A stretch of 64,000 bases of DNA, taken from Pseudomonadota bacterium (lineage in GTDB: Bacteria > Pseudomonadota > Alphaproteobacteria > Rhizobiales > Xanthobacteraceae). The notes beneath the pieces are model-generated. The model worked only from the letters and a program-made list of their open reading frames with translations. It made no database searches and was not told the origin of the DNA. The position numbers were made by a program, and so were the translations under genes. The stretch covers positions 1-64,000 of the forward strand of contig JAEXYA010000034.1 of assembly GCA_023451825.1 (NCBI GenBank), written 5' to 3'. Within the stretch, counting starts at the first letter, position 1; each line of letters starts with the position of its first letter. Positions 9,099 to 17,929 of the stretch are shown piece by piece.

Positions 9099-10322
9099 CT
9101 ACGACTCCTTCTCGCCGGACATCAGCGGTCCGAACAGTTCCCAGCTCTCGCCCTTGAAGCGCATCATCTGCAATTGCTCGAGCGGGCTGAAATCGGTCGG
9201 GCTGGTCTTGATCTTGGTGCCCGGCAGATAGATGCCGATCTCCATGTTGAGATTGGCTGCCTGCCGCATGATGTTTTCACGCGTGAGGTCATCTCCGCAT
9301 TGCTTGAGCACCTGCACGATGCCCTGCGAGACGCCATATCCGAACACGGTGGCGCCGTCGTCCTTGTCTCCTTCGGGATAGTACTTGTCCATGAAGGCAC
9401 TCCATTCCTTCATGCCGGCATCGTCCTTCCATGTCGGATCCTTGGGGTCTTTCATATAGGCCGCACTGAGCACGTCCTGCGCATTGGCATAGCCAGCCGG
9501 CTTCATCACGCTACCGACAGAGGCGGACACATTGGTAAGGATGTGGATCGGCTTCCAGCCCATCTCGCCCACCTTCTTGATCGCCTGAGCTGCGAATTTC
9601 GGCGTGGCGATATTGATGAAGATGTCGGGATTGGCGGCCTTGATCTGCACGATCTGCGAATCCACCGTCGGTGACGCCGTCTCATAGGGGACTTCGGAGA
9701 CGATGTACTCTTTCAGCTTGTCGCCAAAACCTTCGTGCAGGCCGTTGATATAATCCTTGCCGAAATCATCATTGGCATAGAGCACGCCGACTTTTTTGCC
9801 GGGATGATTCTTCATGATGTATTGCGCATAGATGCGCGCTTCGGCTTGGTAGCTGGGCTGCCATCCCATGGTCCACGGAAAATTTTTCGGATCGGCCCAT
9901 TTCGCAGCACCCGTCGAGACGAACAGCTGCGGCACCTTCTTGGTGTTCATGTATTTCTGGATCGCCGTATTTCCCGGCGTACCCAGCGGGTTCATGATGA
10001 ACAGCACCTCGTCATTCTCGACGAGTTTGCGCGCTTGTTCGACAGTCTTCGGCGGCGAATAGGCGTCGTCGTAGCTGATGAAAGTGATCTTGCGGCCGTT
10101 GATGCCGCCTTTCTCGTTGATCATCTTGAAATAGGCCGCCTCGGTCTTGCCGATGGTGGCGTAGGACGACGCCGGCCCGCTATAGGGCATGATATTGCCG
10201 ATCTTGATCTCGGTATCGGTGGCGCCCGTATCGTATTTTTTCTGGGCGTGGCTTGCAGTGACAGTCAACGCTAAGGCGAAGCAGGCGAGCGTCATGGCTC
10301 GCAGGACTTTCAAGTCATGCAT
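9099..10322 (-). CDS. Branched-chain amino-acid-type ABC substrate-binding protein (paralogue)
   Basis: A 407-residue Peripla_BP_6 protein with a signal peptide (ALTVTASHA-Q) and the mature start KKYDTGATDTEIKIGN. It aligns by eye without large gaps to the protein at 7745-8959, including YSGPASSYA-IGK, DDAYSPPKTVEQARKLVE and WTMGW-PSY, so the two arose by duplication. The start at 10322 follows GGGAGGACAATTCATC; a longer frame upstream lacks a signal peptide at its N-terminus. Transport partners are absent here. The pair may serve one transporter with two ligand specificities. Confidence 0.9.
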   Translation of the reverse strand: MHDLKVLRAMTLACFALALTVTASHAQKKYDTGATDTEIKIGNIMPYSGPASSYATIGKTEAAYFKMINEKGGINGRKITFISYDDAYSPPKTVEQARKLVENDEVLFIMNPLGTPGNTAIQKYMNTKKVPQLFVSTGAAKWADPKNFPWTMGWQPSYQAEARIYAQYIMKNHPGKKVGVLYANDDFGKDYINGLHEGFGDKLKEYIVSEVPYETASPTVDSQIVQIKAANPDIFINIATPKFAAQAIKKVGEMGWKPIHILTNVSASVGSVMKPAGYANAQDVLSAAYMKDPKDPTWKDDAGMKEWSAFMDKYYPEGDKDDGATVFGYGVSQGIVQVLKQCGDDLTRENIMRQAANLNMEIGIYLPGTKIKTSPTDFSPLEQLQMMRFKGESWELFGPLMSGEKES

Positions 10323-10452
10323 GATGAATTGTCCTCCCTGTGGTTCGATCAACCACGTCACCTGTCTGCGCAGGCTTTCATGACGCAGCTCGAATGTGGG
10401 GAGTATGCACCAAGCTTGTGGCTTGGAAAGCAAGATGCCGTGGCAATCGTCG

Positions 10453-10474
10453 CCGCGGCGCACAAGCGCCGCGG
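10453..10474. terminator. GC-rich hairpin after the enoyl-CoA hydratase gene
   Basis: Perfect 8-bp stem CCGCGGCG / CGCCGCGG with a 6-base loop, 20 bases beyond the minus-strand stop at 10494. No T tract follows, so intrinsic termination is uncertain. Confidence 0.4.
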
Positions 10475-10493
10475 TATCGCGCTGCACAGGCGT

Positions 10494-11300
10494 CTAGCGT
10501 CCCTTGAAGTCGGCTGGCCGTTTTTCGAGAAAGGATGCCATGCCCTCGCGGAAATCTTCGGTGCGGAAGAGGGGGAGCAATTGCAGAAAGACGTGATGGA
10601 CGTGCTCGCCGAAATTTTCGGAGAGCCCTGCGCGCATCATCCGCTTGGCGGCCTGCACGGCGAGCGGCGCATTGGCGGCGATTTCGGTCGCAACAGCGCG
10701 GCCACGCGCTTGCAACTCGGCATCGGGCACGACCTCATTGGTCAGGCCCATGTCGAGACTTTCGCGCGCTGATAGCGTGCGGCCCGTGAAAATCAGTTCG
10801 GCAGCTTTGGCCCAGCCGATCATGCGTGGCAGAAACCAGGTGCCACCGGATTCCGGTACGACGCCACGCTTGACGAAAGCGGCAGCAAATTTGGCACTCT
10901 CACCCATGATGCGGATGTCGCAATTGAGCGCGATATCCATGCCGTAACCGGCGGCCGCGCCATTGAGCAGGCAGATGGTCGGCTTCTCCATGTTGAACAT
11001 GACGATCGGTTGGGCCGACTTCATGTCCAGTGTGGTGCGCGAACTGTTGGCGTCATTGGCCGAGCCGATGCCTTTGCCCTGGGTGGCGCTGACCATGTCG
11101 AGCCCCGCACAGAACATGCGGCCGGCGGCGGTCAGCACGACAACGCGCACGTCCGGATCGGCATCGGCCTTGAGGAAGAGGGCGCTGAGTTGCGCCAGCA
11201 TCTCGCGCGAAATCGTGTTCATGCGCTCGGGGCGATTGAGCGTGATGGTCGCGATATTGTCGGCGACGGAATATAGGACTTCGTCTGACGTTTCGGACAT
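10494..11300 (-). CDS. Enoyl-CoA hydratase/isomerase family protein
   Basis: A 268-residue crotonase-fold enzyme acting on CoA thioesters in the cytoplasm. Visible features are ITLNRPERMNTIS (residues about 18-30), the oxyanion-hole segment AAGRMFCAGLDM (about 60-71), LNGAAAGYGMDIALNCDI and the GVVPESGGTWFLPR motif, whose glutamate is in the usual catalytic position. ATG at 11300 follows AAAGGGAGCTC. It lies upstream of the two binding-protein genes on the same strand, so the three may form a uptake-plus-degradation unit. Specific reaction (hydration, isomerisation or ring cleavage) cannot be decided. Confidence 0.88.
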   Translation of the reverse strand: MSETSDEVLYSVADNIATITLNRPERMNTISREMLAQLSALFLKADADPDVRVVVLTAAGRMFCAGLDMVSATQGKGIGSANDANSSRTTLDMKSAQPIVMFNMEKPTICLLNGAAAGYGMDIALNCDIRIMGESAKFAAAFVKRGVVPESGGTWFLPRMIGWAKAAELIFTGRTLSARESLDMGLTNEVVPDAELQARGRAVATEIAANAPLAVQAAKRMMRAGLSENFGEHVHHVFLQLLPLFRTEDFREGMASFLEKRPADFKGR

Positions 11301-11430
11301 GAGCTCCCTTTCGGCTTTTCTTGTGATTGTGACCGCAGCTAAGGCGGAATGGCGCTGGCGTGCAAGTGGCCATGCATTTGTGCGCCTTGGCAGGTCCTGA
11401 TCGGTTTGATCTACTTTGCCGGTTCACATC

Positions 11431-11513
11431 TGTAGGGTGGGCAGAGCGCAGCGTGCCCACCGTCAAGTGCTCGGCTAGCAATGGTGGGCACGCTACGCTT
11501 TGCCCACCCTACA
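11431..11513. repeat. Dispersed repeat family A, copy 1
   Basis: A long inverted repeat: TGTAGGGTGGGCAGAGCG and CGTGCCCACC on the left pair with GGTGGGCACG and CTTTGCCCACCCTACA on the right. Related copies lie at 24186-24268 and 56962-57050. Confidence 0.8.
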
Positions 11514-11578
11514 GGATCGACCGCGAATTTGCCGGCAGGGATCGGCAACACAAACAAAAGCCAAGGGAGAGCTCACTC

Positions 11579-12514
11579 ATGTCCAGCCCCAACATTCGCG
11601 TTCTTGCGACCGATCTTGCATTCCCCGAAGGCCCGGTGGTGATGCCGGATGGCTCGGTGGTGCTGGTGGAAATCCGTGCGCAGCAACTCACGCGCGTCTA
11701 TCCCGATGGCCGCAAGGAAGTCGTCGCCAAGATTCCGGGCGGTCCGAATGGCGCAGCGCTCGGCCCCGACGGCAAGATCTACATCACCAACAATGGCGGT
11801 TTCAGCTGGGTGCCGTCGCGCGGCACCTTGATGCCGCATGCGCCGGAGCCGCATGAATATATCGGCGGCGCGATCCAGCGCGTCGATCTCACCTCGGGCA
11901 AGGTCGAGACGCTGTTCAGCAAATGCGGCGAGCACGCTCTCAAGGGCCCCAACGATCTTGTCTTCGACAAGCAGGGCGGATTGTGGTTCAGCGAGCTCGG
12001 CAAGCGCCGTGCGCGCGACATGGATGTCGGCGGCGCCTATTACATCAAGCCCGACATGAAGGAGATCACCGAGCAGGTGATCGGCGTGCTGCCCGCCAAT
12101 GGCATCGGTCTCTCGCCGGACGAGAAGACCATGTATATCGCCGAGACCCCGACGGGCCGCTTGTGGGCCTATAATGTCGGCGCGCCCGGCGAAGTGGTGC
12201 CGGGCGACACGATCTATCGCGGCGAACGTGGCCGGCCGATCTGCGGGCTCGGCGGTTATCAGATGTTCGATTCGCTGGCGGTCGAGGCGTCTGGCAATGT
12301 CTGCGTCGCCACGCTTGTGAGCGGTTGCATTTCGGTGATTGCGCCGGATGGCAAATTGGTCGAACAAGTCGAGACGGGCGATCGCGTGACGACCAATATC
12401 GCGTTCGGCGGACCGGAGCTGAAGACGGCTTACATCACGCTGTCGGGCAAGGGCGAGCTGATCGCGATGGACTGGCCGCGCGGTGGCCTGCCGCTGAATT
12501 TCTTGAACAAGTAA
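11579..12514 (+). CDS. SMP-30/gluconolactonase-like beta-propeller protein
   Basis: A 311-residue SMP-30/gluconolactonase/LRE-like protein. The family forms six-bladed beta-propellers that bind a divalent metal and hydrolyse lactones. Family-type segments are LAFPEGPVVMPDGSVVLVEI (residues about 12-31), GGPNGAALGPDGKIYITNNGG, KGPNDLVFDKQGGLWFSE and PANGIGLSPDEKTMYIAET; these carry the conserved Glu, Asn and Asp metal ligands. ATG 11579 follows AAGGGAGAGC; the longer frame upstream reads through a repeat. A GNAT gene follows 11 bases later, probably in the same transcript. The lactone substrate is unknown. Confidence 0.87.
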   Translation: MSSPNIRVLATDLAFPEGPVVMPDGSVVLVEIRAQQLTRVYPDGRKEVVAKIPGGPNGAALGPDGKIYITNNGGFSWVPSRGTLMPHAPEPHEYIGGAIQRVDLTSGKVETLFSKCGEHALKGPNDLVFDKQGGLWFSELGKRRARDMDVGGAYYIKPDMKEITEQVIGVLPANGIGLSPDEKTMYIAETPTGRLWAYNVGAPGEVVPGDTIYRGERGRPICGLGGYQMFDSLAVEASGNVCVATLVSGCISVIAPDGKLVEQVETGDRVTTNIAFGGPELKTAYITLSGKGELIAMDWPRGGLPLNFLNK

Positions 12515-12525
12515 GGGACCAATCG

Positions 12526-13119
12526 ATGCCGTGGCTTGAACCCGTTACGCTCTCCGACCCTCACGCCCGGCTCGAACCTCTCGCCAAAGAGCATCGCGAC
12601 GGCCTGATTGCCGCCGCGAATGACGGCGATCTTTCAAAGATCTGGTACACCGCGATCCCGGCACCGGAGAAGATGGACGCCGAGATCGATCGGCGTCTCT
12701 CACTGCAGGCGTCAGGCGCGATGCTGCCTTTCACCGTGAAGGACGCCAGCGGTAAGATCGCCGGCATGACGACCTATATGAATGTCGATGCCGCCAATCG
12801 ACGGGTCGAGATCGGCTCGACCTGGTATGGCAAATGGGTCCAGCGCACGGCGCTCAACACCCAGTGCAAGCTGATGCTGCTCGAACACGCCTTCGAAAAG
12901 CTCGATTGCATCGCGGTTGAATTCCGCACGCACATCTTCAACCACCAGTCCCGCCGCGCCATCGAGCGCCTCGGCGCCAAGCAGGACGGCATCATGCGCA
13001 ACCACCAGATCGCACCGAACGGCACACTGCGCGACACGGTCGTGTACAGCATCCTGCCCAACGAATGGCCGACAGTGAAGGCGCATCTGACCTATCAGCT
13101 GGATGAGAGGCCGCGGTGA
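12526..13119 (+). CDS. GNAT-family N-acetyltransferase (RimJ/RimL type)
   Basis: A 197-residue protein of the RimJ/RimL-like GNAT group, which acetylates amino groups from acetyl-CoA. The N-terminus (RLEPLAKEHRDGLIAAANDG), the central VEIGSTWYGKWVQRTALNTQCKLMLLEHAFE helix region and KLDCIAVEFRTHIFNHQSRRAIERLGAK (with the SRRAIERLG motif) fit proteins annotated as acetyltransferases acting on amino acids or protein N-termini. ATG 12526 follows AAGGGACC. The gene sits directly behind the SMP-30-like gene. Substrate unknown. Confidence 0.85.
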   Translation: MPWLEPVTLSDPHARLEPLAKEHRDGLIAAANDGDLSKIWYTAIPAPEKMDAEIDRRLSLQASGAMLPFTVKDASGKIAGMTTYMNVDAANRRVEIGSTWYGKWVQRTALNTQCKLMLLEHAFEKLDCIAVEFRTHIFNHQSRRAIERLGAKQDGIMRNHQIAPNGTLRDTVVYSILPNEWPTVKAHLTYQLDERPR

Positions 13120-13122
13120 TCG

Positions 13123-13214
13123 CGTAGCCCGGATGAAGCGAAGCGTAATCCGGGGACCGGCGAATTGTTGAAGCTCTGATTCCTGGATTGCGCTTCGCTC
13201 CATCCAGGCTACGG
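13123..13214. repeat. Dispersed hairpin repeat (family C)
   Basis: Inverted repeat: CGTAGCCCGGATGAAGCGAA and TAATCCGG on the left pair with CTGGATTGCGCTTCGCT and CCAGGCTACGG on the right. It lies between convergent genes and may act as a transcription end point. Confidence 0.75.
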
Positions 13215-13216
13215 CC

Positions 13217-13774
13217 TTACGTCCTCGGATAAATCCGGTCGATCAGCTTCTTGCAATAATCCGGCGTCGGCGGCTCCTGGCTGACCAGGATCCGATAGAC
13301 GATGGGGGCAACGACATGATCGATGACTTCATCGATGTCGAACGGCGTCTCACCGCGTGCCTTGGCCCGCTCCGTGAGGGTCGTAAGGTGATCATTGGTA
13401 AAACTGCAGCAGACGCAGGACTGACCTTCAGCGGCGTCCAATGTGCCGTCTCGCAATAGCGCGCGGCCGACGGGAGACGACATTTCCTCGGCATATTGCT
13501 CGATGAAGGCCCGCAGATCGGTCTCGACGGCGCCGGTGTCGTCGGGCTCTCCGATCGGCCGCAGCCGGGCGACCGCGACATCCGCCAGCAATGATTGCAG
13601 GTCGCCCCAGCGGCGATAGATGGTCGATGGTGTGACGCCGGCCTCGGCCGCGATTTGCGGCACCGTGATCTGGTTTCGGGTGGAGAGAGCGCCCAACTTA
13701 CGGACAGCATCATGCACGGCACTCTGGATGCGCGCGCTTCGGCCGCCTGTTCTGGTGCGTTCCTTTGTCGTCAC
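13217..13774 (-). CDS. TetR/AcrR-family regulator
   Basis: A 185-residue TetR-family repressor. The N-terminal helix-turn-helix (ITVPQIAAEAGVTPSTIYRRW, residues about 36-56) is clear; the C-terminal half is the ligand domain and carries an unusual CVCCSF cluster near residue 120. The start is GTG at 13774, six bases after GGAG. It is divergent from an MFS exporter at 13886, and a 27-base near-perfect palindrome lies between them (13806-13832), the likely operator. The cysteine cluster could make the sensor redox- or electrophile-responsive, which is inference. Confidence 0.88.
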   Translation of the reverse strand: MTTKERTRTGGRSARIQSAVHDAVRKLGALSTRNQITVPQIAAEAGVTPSTIYRRWGDLQSLLADVAVARLRPIGEPDDTGAVETDLRAFIEQYAEEMSSPVGRALLRDGTLDAAEGQSCVCCSFTNDHLTTLTERAKARGETPFDIDEVIDHVVAPIVYRILVSQEPPTPDYCKKLIDRIYPRT

Positions 13775-13805
13775 GTGGTCTCCGGCGGATGAGCCATGCG
13801 AAAAA

Positions 13806-13832
13806 GCTTAACGCAAAATATTTGCATTAAGC
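13806..13832. promoter_or_regulatory. Probable TetR operator
   Basis: A 27-base near-perfect palindrome in the 111-base divergent gap. The arms are GCTTAA and TTAAGC, with inner arms GCAAA and TTTGC around a short AT centre. Size and position fit a TetR-family operator controlling both the regulator and the MFS gene. Confidence 0.75.
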
Positions 13833-13885
13833 GCGCCGGCATCCTAGCTTCGTTAAAGCGAATAATTAGCCTTTAGGAGGCCGCC

Positions 13886-15124
13886 ATGCAAGGAAGCTCC
13901 GGAGATAGCTGTGTTGCTGCCTCGCCAAACACGACCGGCGCGAAAAAAGTGCCGCTTTGGACAATGACGGCTTTCAGCTTCGTGGCGGCCGCAACCGTGG
14001 TCGGCAGCAGCAGCGCGGCGACGCCGCTCTATCGGCTTTATCAGGAGAGCATGCATCTCACGCCGCTGATGATCACGCTGGTCTTCGCAGTCTACGCGAT
14101 CAGCCTGCTGGCGGCGTTGCTCACGATCGGCGGCCTGTCGGACTATGTCGGTCGGCGTCCTGTCATCCTTGGCGGTCTGATCGTTAATGCTGTCGCGATG
14201 ATCCTGTTCTCCTACGCGACGGATGTTCACGACCTCATTCTCGCCCGCGCGGTGCAGGGGCTCTGCGTCGGCGCTTCGACGACGACGCTTGGTGCAGCCA
14301 TTCTTGATAGCGATCGTGCGCGCGGCCCGCTGCTCAATAGCGTGAGTGCGTTTATTGGCCTCATGGTCGGCGCGCTCGGCGCTGGTCTGCTTGTCACCTT
14401 TGCGCCCGATCCTTTCCACCTCGTCTATGAGGTGCTGTTCGTGATCACCGCGGCGCTGATTGTCCTCTTGTGGTTCATGCCCGAAACGGTCTCGCGCAAG
14501 CCGGGCGCGCTCGCTTCCTTGCGTCCCAATGTCCGCGTGCCCGTCCAGTCGCGCGCAGCCTTGATGCTGGTCACGCCGGCGAATGTCGCCAGCTGGGCGC
14601 TCGGCGGCTTCTATCTCTCGCTGATGCCGACCATTGTTGCCGCGACGATGGGCGTCAGTGCGCCGTGGGTTGGTGGTGTCGTCGTGGCGGTCTTGATGTT
14701 CACGGCTGCAGTTTCGGTGGGCGTGCTGCGGCAATTGCCGGCGCGGCGATTGCTGATCATCGGCACCACCAGCCTGTCGATCGGCGTGATGATCTCGCTG
14801 CTGGGTATCCAGCAGCACAGCACCGTTCTGCTTTTCGTGGGAACAGCGATTGCCGGCATCGGGTTTGGATCGTCCTTCGCAGGAATCCTGAGCACCGTGC
14901 TCCCGACCGCCGAAGCGCATCAGCGCGCCGGTCTGCTGGCAACGTTTTACGTGATCTCGTATCTCGCCTTCAGCCTGCCAGCGCTGGCGGCCGGCGTCTC
15001 GGTGCCCTTCGTCGGCCTCGCCGTCGTCGCCTATGTCTACGGCGCCATCGTCATCGTGCTAGCGATCGTTTCGCTGATCGCCACGCTACGCAGTCCGGTG
15101 TCGCGTCAGATCGCATCGGGCTGA
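13886..15124 (+). CDS. MFS transporter (drug-exporter-like)
   Basis: A 412-residue membrane protein with about 12 transmembrane segments. The MFS motif A appears as GGLSDYVGRRPVILGG (residues about 81-96). It resembles sugar-efflux/multidrug MFS exporters under TetR control. ATG 13886 follows TTTAGGAGGCCGCC, a strong ribosome binding site. Its last 19 bases overlap the 3' end of the convergent reductase gene at 15106. Regulation by the divergent TetR protein is strongly suggested by the intergenic palindrome. Confidence 0.87.
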   Translation: MQGSSGDSCVAASPNTTGAKKVPLWTMTAFSFVAAATVVGSSSAATPLYRLYQESMHLTPLMITLVFAVYAISLLAALLTIGGLSDYVGRRPVILGGLIVNAVAMILFSYATDVHDLILARAVQGLCVGASTTTLGAAILDSDRARGPLLNSVSAFIGLMVGALGAGLLVTFAPDPFHLVYEVLFVITAALIVLLWFMPETVSRKPGALASLRPNVRVPVQSRAALMLVTPANVASWALGGFYLSLMPTIVAATMGVSAPWVGGVVVAVLMFTAAVSVGVLRQLPARRLLIIGTTSLSIGVMISLLGIQQHSTVLLFVGTAIAGIGFGSSFAGILSTVLPTAEAHQRAGLLATFYVISYLAFSLPALAAGVSVPFVGLAVVAYVYGAIVIVLAIVSLIATLRSPVSRQIASG

Positions 15125-16083
15125 TACAGCGTATCGACCGTGACGGTGCCGATCGCGCGTGATACGCAGGGGCAGATCTTGGTGTTGCCAGTCTTCTGGT
15201 GATCGCTGAAGAACACGTCGCGATGATCGATCTCGCCATCCACCGCGAGCACGTCGATGGCGCAGACGCCGCATTCGCCGCGCTCGCAATCGGACATGAC
15301 CTCGAAGCCGGCATCGTTGAGTGCCGACAGCATCGAGCGGCCTTCGGGCACGACGATCTCTGTGCTCTCGTTTTTTAGGCGGACGCGGAATTCGCTGGTC
15401 GGCAGCAAGCCGCTGGAGCCAAATGTTTCATAGCGGAGGTCAGCTGGTTGGCGGCCTGCGCTATTCCAGGCACGCCGCGCCGCTTCCAGCATCCGCATCG
15501 GGCCGCAGAGAATGACGATCGCATCTGCGGGCAGAGCGGCGAATGTCGCGGCGAAGTCCAGCCGTGCGCCTTCATCGCTGGCGTAAATGGTCAGGCGATT
15601 GCCGAGCAAGGAAACGAGTGCGTCGAGATAAGCCGCCTCGCTGCGCGCCTTGACCGCATAGTGGAGCTGCAGATCGATGGCCTTGCCGTCGAGTGCTATG
15701 GCGATGCCGGTGATCGGCGTGATGCCGATGCCGCCGGCGATGAGGCAATAGGTCTTGCGCGACCAGTCGATGTCGTAAAGCGATGACGGGCTGGAGATCT
15801 CCAGCCGCGCACCGGCCTGCAATGTCCACATCGCCTTCGAGCCGCCGCGGCTATCGGGAGCCAGTCGCACCGCAATGCGCAGCATGTCGTCGCTGTGCGC
15901 TCCAACCAGCGAATATGAGCGCGTCTGCGGCTGGCCGTCGATGAGCAGACTTACATTTATGTGGCTGCCGAGCGGATAGGGCGGCATTACGACATCCGGC
16001 TTCAGTGTGATCTCGCGGACGTTGAGTGTGAGATCGCGGACGGTTTCGACGCGGCATCCCATCCAGTGTTCTGCAAAACGCAT
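15106..16083 (-). CDS. vanB: Phthalate-dioxygenase-type reductase, VanB-like
   Basis: A 325-residue class IA reductase that would pass electrons from NADH through FMN and a [2Fe-2S] cluster to the oxygenase at 16849. Domains in order: FMN-binding (RSYSLVG, residues about 54-60), NAD-binding (LIAGGIGITPI near 113-123, ILCGPMRML near 195) and a C-terminal plant-type ferredoxin (C-x4-C-x2-C in SDCERGECGVC, fourth Cys in KICPC). ATG 16083 follows a purine-rich GGGGC site; the longer frame upstream runs antisense through the GntR gene. The vanA-gntR-vanB order supports an O-demethylase operon. Whether the substrate is vanillate itself is not proven. Confidence 0.88.
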   Translation of the reverse strand: MRFAEHWMGCRVETVRDLTLNVREITLKPDVVMPPYPLGSHINVSLLIDGQPQTRSYSLVGAHSDDMLRIAVRLAPDSRGGSKAMWTLQAGARLEISSPSSLYDIDWSRKTYCLIAGGIGITPITGIAIALDGKAIDLQLHYAVKARSEAAYLDALVSLLGNRLTIYASDEGARLDFAATFAALPADAIVILCGPMRMLEAARRAWNSAGRQPADLRYETFGSSGLLPTSEFRVRLKNESTEIVVPEGRSMLSALNDAGFEVMSDCERGECGVCAIDVLAVDGEIDHRDVFFSDHQKTGNTKICPCVSRAIGTVTVDTLYQPDAI

Positions 16084-16094
16084 GAGGGGCTCCG

Positions 16095-16844
16095 TCAGTC
16101 CGTGGCTGTTGCGGTCAGGAGCGCGAGTGCAGGCAAAAGGTCGAGATGCGTGCGATTGCGCAAGGCCAGCCGCAGATTGCGCACAGCGAGGCGTGCATGT
16201 TCGCGCATGATGGCCTCGGCGCGTGCCCCTTCGCGGTTTTCGATGGCATCGACGACGATGCGATGATGCTCCTGCGCGATGAGCAGGATGTTGTGCGCTT
16301 CCGGCAGAGCGGACTGCGCCATCACGAAGGCACTGGGCGAGGCGAAGGGCATCGCCGACGCGCGGTCGATCTGGCGGATCACCGGGGCGCTGCCGGAGAG
16401 CTCGTTGAGCACGGCGTGAAAACGCGCATTCATCGTCACATAGGCCGAGAACGCCTCCACCGAGATCGGATCCTGGCGCACCAGTTGATCGAGATCTGCG
16501 AGGCATTCCTTCAGCGGTTCGAGGCTGCGCGCGCTCGCGCCACGCTCGGCGGCGAGGCGTGCGGCGAGGCCTTCCAGCGTGCCGCGCAGTTCGATGGAAT
16601 CAAGAATGTCGCGTTCGGAAAACGCCTTCACCATGAAGCCGCCGGACGGGATTGCCTGCAATAGTCCTTCGTCCTCAAGCCGTACAAGCGCGAGCCGCAC
16701 CGGCGTGCGCGACACGCTGGTGATCTCGACAGCCTGCAACTCGCTGATGCGTTCGCCGGAGCGCAGTTGACCGGACAGGATCATGTCGCGCAGCGCGAGT
16801 TGCGCACGGACGGTCTGCGAGACGGAGCGGTCGGATTCGCTCAT
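16095..16844 (-). CDS. GntR-family regulator with FCD domain
   Basis: A 249-residue FadR-subfamily regulator. The winged helix occupies residues about 10-75 (LRDMILSGQLRSGERISE, SRTPVRLALVRLEDEGLL), followed by an all-helical FCD ligand domain with a metal-binding pattern (D-I-x-LRGTLEG, FHAVLNEL, EHHRIVDAI, MREHARL). It lies between the oxygenase and reductase genes with gaps of 4 and 11 bases, so it is co-transcribed with them and probably autoregulatory. A TGTATACA-centred palindrome before vanA is a good operator candidate. A role like VanR is inferred from context. Confidence 0.87.
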   Translation of the reverse strand: MSESDRSVSQTVRAQLALRDMILSGQLRSGERISELQAVEITSVSRTPVRLALVRLEDEGLLQAIPSGGFMVKAFSERDILDSIELRGTLEGLAARLAAERGASARSLEPLKECLADLDQLVRQDPISVEAFSAYVTMNARFHAVLNELSGSAPVIRQIDRASAMPFASPSAFVMAQSALPEAHNILLIAQEHHRIVVDAIENREGARAEAIMREHARLAVRNLRLALRNRTHLDLLPALALLTATATD

Positions 16845-16848
16845 GATT

Positions 16849-17898
16849 TTACTCCGCCGCCTGAAGCTTGGGCGGTGTAATTTCCCTCGCCACCATGCGG
16901 TCGATCACACGGCGCGCCCACATGGCGCCGGCATCGATGTTGAGGTTGTAGAAGACGCGATCCGGATTGGCGTCCATCGCCTGCTGCTGCGCTTCGAGGA
17001 TGATCTCGTCCTCGTGGAAGATGCCTGCGACGCCTTCGCGGATATTGGTCGTGATCTTCTGCTCGGTGAGACGGTAGTTGCGGACAAAGGCCCAGAGATA
17101 GTGGCAGGTGGTCTCAGTCTCCGGCGTGATCGTGTTGAGCACGAAGCCGTTGACGCCCTGCGAGCGATCGCCTTCCGGCGCGCCACTGCCGGCAGGCGCC
17201 ACGCCGACATCGATATTCACAGTGCACGGCGCCTCGAAGCGGATGATCTGCCAGCGATCGACAGGACCCGGCTTCTGCAATTGCGCGGCCCAGAACGGCG
17301 GCGCTTCGATGCCCTTCATCCAGCGTGTCACGGTCACGGTCTTGTCGCCATGGGTCACGTCGAACGGTGCTTCGGCCACGTCGTCCTGCCCGATGCTGGA
17401 GCCGTGCACAAAAGTCTCGTGGGTGAGGTCCATGAGATTATCGACGACGAGGCGGTAGTCGCATTTCACATGGATGGTCTTGCCGTCGCCGGCCCAGGCG
17501 GGATCGTCGTTCCAGTGCATATCCGGCACGAGGGCGGGATCGGCGAGGGCGGGATCGCCCATCCACAGCCAGACGAACCGATGCCGTTCGACCACGGGAT
17601 AGGAGCGCACGCAGGCGGAGGGATTGATGGTCTCCTGCGAGGGCATGAAGGTGCAGCGGCCCTGCGCGTTATATTTGAGCCCGTGATAGCCGCACACCAC
17701 GGTGTCGCCTTCGAGCCGGCCTTTGGAGAGCGGCACCAGCCGGTGCCAGCAGGCATCTTCCAGCGCGCTGACGCCGCCATCGGCGCGGCGATAGAGCACC
17801 ACATGCTTGCCGCAGATCGTGCGGGGGAAGAGCTGGTGCTTGATATCCACGTCCCAGGCCGCGGCGTACCAGGCATTCATCGGGAATGAAGCGGGCAT
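16849..17898 (-). CDS. vanA: Rieske non-haem iron oxygenase, vanillate O-demethylase-like
   Basis: A 349-residue ring-hydroxylating-type oxygenase alpha subunit of the VanA group, which removes aryl-methyl groups as formaldehyde. The Rieske cluster ligands are C50-x-H52 and C69-x2-H72 (ACWHR, CGYHG). The mononuclear iron site is D153-NLMDLTH160-x4-H165. Length is typical for VanA. ATG 17898 is preceded by GGAGGAAACC. It is first in an operon with a GntR/FCD regulator and a VanB-like reductase. Related enzymes demethylate vanillate, syringate, dicamba or veratrate, so the substrate is left open. Confidence 0.9.
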   Translation of the reverse strand: MPASFPMNAWYAAAWDVDIKHQLFPRTICGKHVVLYRRADGGVSALEDACWHRLVPLSKGRLEGDTVVCGYHGLKYNAQGRCTFMPSQETINPSACVRSYPVVERHRFVWLWMGDPALADPALVPDMHWNDDPAWAGDGKTIHVKCDYRLVVDNLMDLTHETFVHGSSIGQDDVAEAPFDVTHGDKTVTVTRWMKGIEAPPFWAAQLQKPGPVDRWQIIRFEAPCTVNIDVGVAPAGSGAPEGDRSQGVNGFVLNTITPETETTCHYLWAFVRNYRLTEQKITTNIREGVAGIFHEDEIILEAQQQAMDANPDRVFYNLNIDAGAMWARRVIDRMVAREITPPKLQAAE

Positions 17899-17929
17899 CG
17901 GTTTCCTCCATCACGCTATTCTGCGTTCC

